Below, in pieces: positions 1 to 5,521 of a DNA stretch of 12,431 nucleotides. The stretch comes from Campylobacterales bacterium (GTDB taxonomy: Bacteria; Campylobacterota; Campylobacteria; Campylobacterales; QNZT01): NCBI GenBank assembly GCA_027081495.1, contig JALWKJ010000190.1:1-12431 (forward strand). The letters are read 5' to 3'. A program made the position numbers and the translations under genes. The notes below the pieces were generated by a model. The model was not told where the DNA came from. It did no database searches and saw nothing but the letters and a program-made list of their open reading frames with translations. Within the stretch, counting starts at the first letter, position 1, and every line of letters begins with the position of its first letter.

Positions 1-206
1 AAAAACACAATCTTACAAAAAAGTATGAAAAAGCTAAGAAACTTTTTGAAAATGACCCTTTTTATCCTTCTTTGAACACCGAATTATTAGAACCAAAAGA
101 CAGATTGATTTACTCATTTAGATTAGATAGAAAATATAGGGCATTATTTATCTATATTGGAGAAAATGAGATAGAAATCATAGTTTTTACCAACCATTAT
201 AAGTGA
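1..206 (+). CDS. 3' end of a RelE/ParE-like toxin gene (partial, start outside window)
   Basis: An open frame runs from the left edge (first complete codon at base 3) to a TGA at 204-206, giving the last 67 residues of a protein. The visible part has a Lys-rich helix, then a stretch reading NDPFYPSLNTELLEP, then a basic beta-rich end with IYSFRLDRKYRALFIYI and finally IVFTNHYK. The 'YSFR-x3-YRALF' strand followed by an acidic turn and a final 'TNHYK' resembles the C-terminal half of RelE/ParE-superfamily toxins of type II toxin-antitoxin systems, where the conserved Arg residues contact RNA or gyrase. No antitoxin is visible; it would have to lie upstream, outside the window. The gene is on the opposite strand to everything else here and reads toward the large operon. 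The family assignment is by motif resemblance only; another small basic protein is possible. Confidence 0.5.
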   Translation, partial: KHNLTKKYEKAKKLFENDPFYPSLNTELLEPKDRLIYSFRLDRKYRALFIYIGENEIEIIVFTNHYK

Positions 207-213
207 AGATATA

Positions 214-219
214 ACAACA
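214..219. repeat. Candidate target-site duplication, left copy
   Basis: ACAACA directly abuts the outer CCT of the left inverted repeat. The same six bases abut the right end at 533-538. Because the hexamer uses only A and C and the exact element boundary depends on accepting the CCT/AGG extension, coincidence cannot be excluded. Confidence 0.4.
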
Positions 220-239
220 CCTTGAGACTGTGCAAAAAC
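220..239 (+). repeat. Left terminal inverted repeat
   Basis: CCT at 220-222 is followed by the 17-base block TGAGACTGTGCAAAAAC at 223-239. The 17 bases match the inverted right-end copy without mismatch, and similarity stops abruptly after base 239, as expected for transposon ends rather than an ordinary stem-loop with a 270-base loop. Confidence 0.7.
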
Positions 240-270
240 ATTCTTAAACAATCCTGAAAATCACCGGATC

Positions 271-287
271 AAAACCGTAAAAACGGT
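271..287 (-). terminator. Second weak hairpin with U-tract
   Basis: Minus-strand RNA reads ACCGU-UUUU-ACGGU followed by UUU, a 5-bp perfect stem with a 4-base loop, just downstream of the hairpin at 301-322. It may be a tandem terminator for the same operon. On the plus strand the same palindrome overlaps the TATAAT-like hexamer. The stem is short, so this is tentative. Confidence 0.25.
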
Positions 288-292
288 ATAAT
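287..292 (+). promoter_or_regulatory. Possible plus-strand promoter -10 box inside the element
   Basis: A perfect TATAAT lies at 287-292, about 45 bases ahead of a purine-rich stretch (AGAGAGAAGAG, 327-337) and an ATG at 338. No convincing -35 box is visible, which is common for sigma-70 promoters in Campylobacterota. It may be the remnant promoter of a former transposase gene. The hexamer alone is weak evidence in such AT-rich DNA. Confidence 0.25.
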
Positions 293-300
293 GCTTAATA

Positions 301-322
301 CAAAAGCCCGATATACCGGACT
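301..322 (-). terminator. Candidate rho-independent terminator downstream of the minus-strand operon
   Basis: On the minus strand the RNA reads AGUCCGG-UAUA-UCGGGCU followed by UUUGU. It forms a 7-bp stem with two G-U pairs, a 4-base loop and a short U-tract. On the plus strand the G-U positions become C-A mismatches, so the hairpin is only sound in minus-strand RNA, the direction in which the operon is transcribed. It lies about 275 bases past the aldolase stop codon and inside the mobile-element-like region. The U-tract is short, so efficiency would be modest. Confidence 0.38.
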
Positions 323-337
323 TTAAAGAGAGAAGAG

Positions 338-397
338 ATGTCAAAATACAAACAGGGATAAAACCGAAAACAAGTACTTTATCCCAAATATGCGTAA
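338..397 (+). pseudogene. Possible remnant of a transposase N-terminus
   Basis: An ATG at 338 preceded by a purine-rich ribosome-binding-like stretch encodes MSKYKQG, then a TAA (359-361), then in the same frame NRKQVLYPKYA and another TAA (395-397). The pattern 'KYKQG-x-NRxQ-x-LxP' recalls the start of IS1182-type transposases, which often begin with a short basic segment, N/D-R-x-Q and a Leu-x-Pro motif. The similarity ends there, so this would be a decayed, internally deleted gene. Another plus-strand frame near the right end reads through the terminal repeat to GFCTVS and a stop, as transposase C-termini sometimes do. This is recognition by eye over about 18 residues and could be chance. 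Confidence 0.22.
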
Positions 398-511
398 TAC
401 CGGCGGCGTAAAGAGCCGGATATGTATTGCCTTTTTTAAATGGGTGGTTATTTCGTAAGAATAGATGGGAGAGGGAAAATATTTGGTTTAAATTGGGGCG
501 TATCGGGATTG

Positions 512-532
512 GTTTTTGCACAGTCTCATAGG
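512..532 (-). repeat. Right terminal inverted repeat
   Basis: GTTTTTGCACAGTCTCA at 512-528 is the exact reverse complement of 223-239. Read on the minus strand the outer end is CCTATGAGACTG against CCTTGAGACTG on the left, so the outer CCT also matches if one base is inserted. Confidence 0.7.
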
Positions 533-538
533 ACAACA
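533..538. repeat. Candidate target-site duplication, right copy
   Basis: ACAACA directly follows AGG at 530-532 and is identical to 214-219. Collapsing the element and one copy gives a simple empty site, which could be looked for in related genomes. Confidence 0.4.
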
Positions 539-596
539 AATCCGCTAGAATTATAGATCAGCGTCCCGCTCTCAAACGAAGATCTCAAATCGACCT

Positions 597-1766
597 TTAA
601 CTTTTTGATTTTAATTTTGCCTGTTCAAGCTCCCAGTACTCCATAGCGAAGATATCTTTTTTATGCAGCGATTTCCAGCCTCCGAGCTTTTGTGCTTTTA
701 AGACGGCGGTCATCGTATGGGAAATGATATCGCTTAAAATCAGGTTCTCTTTTTCGTCGCATCCAAAAAGTATGACGCCTTTGTTTTTTACCGCGCACCA
801 CCTGGGCGCTAAATCCTGCATGATTTCATTTTTTGCGTATGAGTCGAAGTACTCTTTATAACTTTGGGTGAAAAGATTTAAATCCTCTTTAAAATCGTTT
901 CGCAAAAGCATTCCAAAAGCTTTGGTTCTGATGACATGTTCGGGGGTCAAAGGACCGCTATGAAGAATCTCATATAGATTTTCAAGACGGCTGAAACTTT
1001 GGGCTAGCGCGCTATCTAGTACTTTGGGCGTGACTGTTTTACCTCTTAGCTTACTTACGGGTTCTATGAACGAATCGGTATCGATATCGAAAATCTCTTT
1101 TTTTTCAAGTTTTAAAGGGGCTTTTTCTTCCAAAAACTTTTCTGCTTCATTTACGAGAGAGATCATCTTTTCGTAACTTTTTTGCGCGTTGTCGTCAAAA
1201 GTGAATATACCATGATTTAAGAGTATGATTCCCTCGATTTCATCAAAGTCGATATTTTTAATAGCTTCGTAAACGGTTTTTGCCAGAGGAAAGCCCGGCA
1301 TGATATATTCGATGATAAGAACTCTGTTAGAGTAAATCCGTTTTAAGTACTCTTTGGCAAAAGGGGTATTTGTGAGAGTTACGACCGCGTCGGCGTGAGT
1401 GTGATCGACAAATTTAAATGGAATTATCGCATGAAGTATCGCTTCGATAGAGGGATTTGGCGCTGAAGAGTTTTTTAGAGCCTCTTTTTGTTTTTTTACC
1501 ATTTGCGTATCGCTTAACTCTTTTAGAGTCGCCATTTTTAAAAGGGTTTCGAGTTCTACCGGAGAAAAACCTTCTTTTTCTATCGTCGAAAGATCCCAGC
1601 CGCTTCCTTTTACAAACAGCGTGTCGTTTAGTTTCAGTGAAGTGTTGCCGCCGCCGTGAAGTACCAAATCTTGCGATTTTCCGAGTAGTCTTGAAGTGTA
1701 AACCCGCATAGCCAGAGGATCGTCTATAAACTTATCCGCATATCGTTTGTCAAAAAGTGATATCAT
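597..1766 (-). CDS. Class II aldolase/adducin-domain protein, lacking the dehydrogenase half of RhaAD-type enzymes
   Basis: The 389-residue protein carries the class II aldolase fold. HGGGN (37-41) and GSGWD (54-58) correspond to phosphate-binding loops, PSIE (105-108) supplies the likely catalytic Glu108, HTH (122-124) and NHG (His185) supply the zinc ligands. Such enzymes cleave or form sugar-phosphate aldols using Zn2+ in the cytoplasm. The region after about 250, ending in EYWELEQAKLKSKS, closely resembles the linker of bifunctional aldolase/short-chain dehydrogenases of about 680 residues (RhaAD/YuxG type), but the stop codon comes where the Rossmann domain would begin. It may be a natural stand-alone aldolase or a 3'-truncated gene; the inverted-repeat element lies 64 bp beyond the stop. 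The ATG is preceded by AAAGG at suitable spacing, 11 bp after the amidase stop, so it is probably the last gene of the operon. The substrate cannot be told. Confidence 0.85.
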   Translation of the reverse strand: MISLFDKRYADKFIDDPLAMRVYTSRLLGKSQDLVLHGGGNTSLKLNDTLFVKGSGWDLSTIEKEGFSPVELETLLKMATLKELSDTQMVKKQKEALKNSSAPNPSIEAILHAIIPFKFVDHTHADAVVTLTNTPFAKEYLKRIYSNRVLIIEYIMPGFPLAKTVYEAIKNIDFDEIEGIILLNHGIFTFDDNAQKSYEKMISLVNEAEKFLEEKAPLKLEKKEIFDIDTDSFIEPVSKLRGKTVTPKVLDSALAQSFSRLENLYEILHSGPLTPEHVIRTKAFGMLLRNDFKEDLNLFTQSYKEYFDSYAKNEIMQDLAPRWCAVKNKGVILFGCDEKENLILSDIISHTMTAVLKAQKLGGWKSLHKKDIFAMEYWELEQAKLKSKS

Positions 1767-1777
1767 TTGTTTCGCCT

Positions 1778-3226
1778 TTATCTGTTTTTCGCAAAATAGT
1801 TGTCTATTCCCTCTTTGATTCCCTTTGCCAGCGCTTTTTGATAAAAAGGGTTAAAGAGTCTTTCCGCTTCTATGGGATTTGTTATGTATCCTATCTCTAC
1901 TAAGACGGCGGGCATTTGCGCGCCCACTAGCACCCAAAAAGGGGCTTCTCTGACTCCTCCGTCAACAATTTTGTCATATTTGCTTCTAACGGACGAGAGT
2001 ATGCCGCCTTGTATATCTATAGCGAGTTTATTTGATTGTATGATTTTGTTTCTATTTAAAAAGCTCAAAAGCGTATCTTTTGAGATCGGGTTTAATTTCA
2101 TAGCCGACGCATTCTCTTTTGCGGCGATTCTTTTCGCCTTTTGGGTTTTTGCCGGAGAGAGAAAAAAGGTCTCTATACCTCTAAGAGACAATTTTTGTTT
2201 TTTGGGCGCCGCATTTGCGTGTATAGAGATAAAAAGATCGGCGTTTTTTTCATTTGCGAAGTGTGTTCGATCCGACAATTTTATAAAAGTGTCGTTTTCT
2301 CTCGTAAGATATACTTTGTAACCCTGTTTTTTGAGCATATTTTTAAGAAGAGTCGCTATTTTTAAAACGGCTTTTTTCTCGCGATATCTTTTATAGCCCA
2401 CGGCTCCGGAATCTTTTCCTCCATGTCCCGCGTCTATAACGATCGTTTTTGAGGATGCGTAAACTTTCTTTTGTCTGTTTTTTGGTATGTATAGAGGCAC
2501 GCTCGGCGCATTGATCTTCGCTTTTTGGGTAATGGGTTTGAAAACGACTATAGGTTTTTTTGCGGTTTTGATTTGGTTGTTTACCTTTATGAAAAGAGTG
2601 CCTTTTCTGATAAAAGCTCTCGCAAAGATTTTTGTGTCGTTATTTAAGACTATGCGAACTTTATTTTGCCTGTTTTGGGCTATTTTGGTGTTTTGAATAT
2701 TCGTCAAAGTAAGTTTCGGAGCTTTGAAATTCAAATTTGCCCTTATATCGAAAATCTCTTTGAAAACCCCTTGCGTTTTGAGTGAAAAAGAGAGTACATC
2801 CGAGCTTTTTATAGGTTTGTCAAATTTGATGACAATCGTGTTTTTTTCCGTTTTTATCGACTTTATGTTTATCGCGTCGCTTTGGTAAATGTTTTTCTTG
2901 GCGACACTTTTATATTCGGTTTGAACACTCTTTTTTCCCGTAAGAGACTGAAGCTCTTTTTCATAAGTAGATGCGCTCATTCCCAGAAGTTTTTGACATT
3001 TTATGATGCCTTTTAAAGTTTTTATCGTCGATTTTTTATCTTCCGAGACAACGGCGTTGATATAGAAGTTTTCGAGGTCATGAAGAATTTGCCTGGTTTG
3101 AAGTTTTGAAGCGTACGGGATTTTATTGTAAAGCGCTTCAACTTCCATATATAGCGCTTTGTCCCCTAAAAGCATTGCCGTACAAAAAAACAGCAACGCA
3201 AAAATTTTAGTGATAATCTTCTCCAT
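1778..3226 (-). CDS. amiA: Periplasmic N-acetylmuramoyl-L-alanine amidase (Amidase_3, AmiA/B/C type)
   Basis: This zinc amidase cuts the amide bond between muramic acid and the stem peptide, splitting septal peptidoglycan. Numbering from an upstream TTG at 3232: signal peptide about 3-23 (basic MEKIITK then a hydrophobic run), a helical region to about 100, a beta-rich AMIN-like segment about 118-220, and a catalytic domain about 262-480. Zinc ligands are His270 (DAGHGG), Glu285 (YREKK) and His338 (SIHAN); Glu446 (VEIGY) is the catalytic glutamate. Residues about 360-430 form an insert between the HAN motif and the last strand, the position of the autoinhibitory helix in AmiA/B/C enzymes controlled by LytM activators. 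I prefer the ATG at 3226, since it leaves a more typical signal peptide; the TTG start adds only two residues. Its start overlaps the 3' end of the upstream gene, implying coupled translation. Confidence 0.92.
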   Translation of the reverse strand: MEKIITKIFALLFFCTAMLLGDKALYMEVEALYNKIPYASKLQTRQILHDLENFYINAVVSEDKKSTIKTLKGIIKCQKLLGMSASTYEKELQSLTGKKSVQTEYKSVAKKNIYQSDAINIKSIKTEKNTIVIKFDKPIKSSDVLSFSLKTQGVFKEIFDIRANLNFKAPKLTLTNIQNTKIAQNRQNKVRIVLNNDTKIFARAFIRKGTLFIKVNNQIKTAKKPIVVFKPITQKAKINAPSVPLYIPKNRQKKVYASSKTIVIDAGHGGKDSGAVGYKRYREKKAVLKIATLLKNMLKKQGYKVYLTRENDTFIKLSDRTHFANEKNADLFISIHANAAPKKQKLSLRGIETFFLSPAKTQKAKRIAAKENASAMKLNPISKDTLLSFLNRNKIIQSNKLAIDIQGGILSSVRSKYDKIVDGGVREAPFWVLVGAQMPAVLVEIGYITNPIEAERLFNPFYQKALAKGIKEGIDNYFAKNR

Positions 3227-4304
3227 ATTCAAGTTTTTTCATCAACTCTTTGACGGTTATGAGTTTATCGAGTTTGTATCCGTTTGAACCGGTAAAAAAG
3301 AGTCCGGTTTCGGTTTGCCCATAGTAGGCGTCTGAGAGTCGATCCGCTATGCAGTAGCCGACAGCCCTCGCTTCCTCTCCGCTTTTACAAGGAACTACGC
3401 AGTTGCTGATACAAGCGATTTTAGGCGCTTTGTGTTCTTCTATCATCTTTTGCAAATTTGTCTTAACGCCTCTTGCCGGAAGTCCGACGGGAGATTTAAA
3501 AAGCTGTATATCCTCTTGTTTTGAATTTAAAAGAACTTTTTTAAAATCTTCATGAGCGTCGCATTCAAAAGTTCCTATGAATCTCGTAGCCATTTGTACG
3601 CCCGCGCAGCCCATATCCAAAAATCTATCTATATCTTGTTTATCCCATATGCCTCCGGCGGCGATTACCGGAATATCTCCCCACTTTTTCGTCTCTTCAA
3701 GAATAGGAGGTATGATATTTTCAAGTTGATACTCTTGCATAAAGCATTGCTCATATGTAAATCCCTGATGTCCTCCGCTTAAAGGTCCCTCGACGATGAT
3801 GGCGTCGGGAAGTTTGTCGTATCTTTTCCATTTTTTGCAGATGAGCTTTAGCGCTCTAGCGCTTGAAACTATCGGAATGAGCGCGACATCGGGAAAATCG
3901 GCGGTAAATTCCGGCATATTCGTAGGTATTCCGGCGCCCGTTATAATCATATCGGCGCCGGCTTCGCATGAATCTCTTACGACTCTACCGTAGTCGTTTA
4001 TAGCATAAAGCACATTGCTGGCGAGCGGTTTATCGCCGCATATCTTTCTGGCATTTTTAAATATTTCGATCAACCCCTCTTTCGAGTAGAAGTTTTGCTC
4101 TTTATACGGGCGTCCTTGTACTAGTTTGTGAGCAAATTTTTTATTTTCATAATATCCCGTTCCGACGGAACTTACAACCCCAAGCCCGCCTTCTTTCGAT
4201 ACGCTGCCCGCGAGCTTGTCCCAACTGACGCCCACTCCCATACCGCCTTGTATAATCGGCTTTTGGATAGTGTGTTTACCGATTCTAAGAGGTTTAAATG
4301 CCAT
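3207..4304 (-). CDS. Nitronate monooxygenase-family FMN protein (2-nitropropane dioxygenase type)
   Basis: A 365-residue TIM-barrel flavoprotein. PIIQGGMGVGVS (16-27) is the N-terminal FMN-binding strand and loop. SGGHQG (176-181) holds the conserved active-site His179. AAGGI (215-219) and GVQMATRF (235-242) form the phosphate-binding end of the barrel. Family members oxidise alkyl nitronates, while the related FabK is an enoyl-ACP reductase, so the true substrate is open. The C-terminal part contains four cysteines (298, 302, 306, 318) in a C-x3-C-x3-C-x11-C pattern, unusual for the best-studied fungal and Pseudomonas enzymes. The ATG shares its A with the tyrS stop (TAATG), with AAAGG just upstream, so translation is probably coupled to tyrS. 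The 3' end overlaps the amidase gene. From memory the same neighbour follows tyrS in Campylobacter. Confidence 0.88.
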   Translation of the reverse strand: MAFKPLRIGKHTIQKPIIQGGMGVGVSWDKLAGSVSKEGGLGVVSSVGTGYYENKKFAHKLVQGRPYKEQNFYSKEGLIEIFKNARKICGDKPLASNVLYAINDYGRVVRDSCEAGADMIITGAGIPTNMPEFTADFPDVALIPIVSSARALKLICKKWKRYDKLPDAIIVEGPLSGGHQGFTYEQCFMQEYQLENIIPPILEETKKWGDIPVIAAGGIWDKQDIDRFLDMGCAGVQMATRFIGTFECDAHEDFKKVLLNSKQEDIQLFKSPVGLPARGVKTNLQKMIEEHKAPKIACISNCVVPCKSGEEARAVGYCIADRLSDAYYGQTETGLFFTGSNGYKLDKLITVKELMKKLEYGEDYH

Positions 4305-5509
4305 TATATTACCTTTATTTTTGCAAACTTTCGCTTTCCTACCTGTAGAACATACTCGCCTTTTTGGAGTTGTAACTGTTCATCTTCTATTTTTAGCTGA
4401 TTGATTTTAACAGCACCTTGCTTAATATCTCTTCTTGCCTGTGAAGTGGAAGGTTCAAGTTTGGAGTCGGTGAGAACTTTTGCTATCCATACGGGACCTT
4501 GTAAGGTAAATTCGGCGATATTTTCGGGTATCTCTTTTTGCTTATGAACTCTCTCAAACGACTCTTTCGCGTTTTGGGCTTTGGCTTTATCGTGATATCT
4601 TTGGATTATCTCTATGGCAAGAGACTCTTTTACGCTTTTTGGATGAGTGGATCCTTCTTTTACTTTTGATTTTAGATCTTCTATCTCGGTAAGAGTTTTA
4701 GAGCTTAAAAGTTCGTAGTATCTCCACATAAGATCGTCGCTTATACTCATGATTTTACCGTACATCGTATCGGGATCTTCCGTAACGCCTATATAGTTTT
4801 TGAGTGATTTGCTCATTTTGTTTATACCGTCAAGACCCTCTAAAAGAGGCATCATAAGCACCGCTTGCTGTTTTCCTATATTGTATGTTCTTTGAAGTTG
4901 TCTTCCCATTAGAAGATTAAACTTTTGATCCGTTCCGCCTAGTTCTATGTCGGATTTAAGCGCGACGGAATCGTATCCTTGCAAAAGAGGGTATAAAAAT
5001 TCGCTTATGGAAATGGGCGCTTCGCTTTTGAATCGTTTGCTAAAATCGTCTCTCTCAAGCATTCTTGCGACATTGAAAGTCGTCGTAAGTTCTACCATCC
5101 CTTTTGCGCCTAGATCATTAAGCCATTTTGAGTTAAAAACCACTTCCGTCTTGTTTGGATCGAGAATTTTAAAAACCTGCTCTTTATAGGATTTCGCGTT
5201 TTCCAGGACGCTTTGTTCGTCAAGCGGTTTTCTTGTCGCGTTTCTGCCGCTTGGATCACCTATCATTCCGGTAAAGTCGCCTATTAAAAATTGAATTTTT
5301 CCGCCGTATTTTTGAAAAGTCGCTAGTTTTTGTATCAAGACGGTGTGTCCGAGGTGAAGATCCGCGGCGGTCGGGTCAAAGCCGGCTTTTACGAGATAGC
5401 GCTTACCGCTTTTTAGGTACTCTTCTAGCAGCGTTTTAATTTTTTCTTCATCGATTATTTCCGCCGTGCCTCTTTTGATCTCATTTAGCGCCTCTTTGAT
5501 TTCAAACAA
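4304..5509 (-). CDS. tyrS: Tyrosyl-tRNA synthetase
   Basis: The class I synthetase charges tRNA-Tyr with tyrosine. The 401-residue protein has the HIGH-type signature HLGH (52-55) after FDPTAADL, the tyrosine-site GGTDQKFN stretch (191-198), KMSKS (231-235) and a C-terminal S4 RNA-binding domain (about 335-401). The standard KMSKS, rather than KFGKT as in E. coli TyrS, together with DPTAADLHLGH, places it with the TyrZ-like clade. The start is TTG at 5509: AGGA sits six bases upstream, the family N-terminus fits, and no ATG lies nearby. It begins 12 bp after the spoT stop and ends in a TAATG overlap with the next gene. Confidence 0.97.
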   Translation of the reverse strand: MFEIKEALNEIKRGTAEIIDEEKIKTLLEEYLKSGKRYLVKAGFDPTAADLHLGHTVLIQKLATFQKYGGKIQFLIGDFTGMIGDPSGRNATRKPLDEQSVLENAKSYKEQVFKILDPNKTEVVFNSKWLNDLGAKGMVELTTTFNVARMLERDDFSKRFKSEAPISISEFLYPLLQGYDSVALKSDIELGGTDQKFNLLMGRQLQRTYNIGKQQAVLMMPLLEGLDGINKMSKSLKNYIGVTEDPDTMYGKIMSISDDLMWRYYELLSSKTLTEIEDLKSKVKEGSTHPKSVKESLAIEIIQRYHDKAKAQNAKESFERVHKQKEIPENIAEFTLQGPVWIAKVLTDSKLEPSTSQARRDIKQGAVKINQLKIEDEQLQLQKGEYVLQVGKRKFAKIKVI

Positions 5510-5521
5510 TTTTATTCCTTT

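Larger units (their letters stand above)
220..532. mobile_element. Short inverted-repeat element (MITE or internally deleted IS), about 313 bp
   Basis: The sequence TGAGACTGTGCAAAAAC at 223-239 recurs as a perfect 17-bp inverted copy at 512-528. Allowing a one-base indel, the repeats extend outward to CCT at 220-222 and AGG at 530-532. Immediately outside both ends is ACAACA (214-219 and 533-538), a candidate 6-bp target-site duplication. The interior holds no intact transposase. It has a possible plus-strand transposase start relic (338-397), a perfect TATAAT hexamer and two hairpins. The element fills most of the gap between a toxin-like gene and the end of a housekeeping operon, a tolerant insertion site. 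The inverted repeats are seen directly. Calling it a transposable element is inference, because the duplication is short and low in complexity. Confidence 0.6.

Noticed and set aside
261..539. A 92-codon minus-strand open frame across the 207-596 gap
   Set aside because: It begins in the right terminal repeat, has no clear ribosome-binding site, its composition looks unlike a protein, and it overlaps two hairpins. The region is better explained as a mobile-element remnant.
529..596. Minus-strand frame reading KVDLRSSFESGTLIYNSSGF between the aldolase stop and the element, possibly the tail of another gene
   Set aside because: Only 23 codons, no start or ribosome-binding site, not in frame with the aldolase, and it does not resemble the missing dehydrogenase half. 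Chance is the simplest reading.
3227..3232. TTG at 3232 as the amidase start
   Set aside because: An in-frame ATG lies two codons downstream and gives an equally good signal peptide; the difference is trivial, so ATG was preferred.
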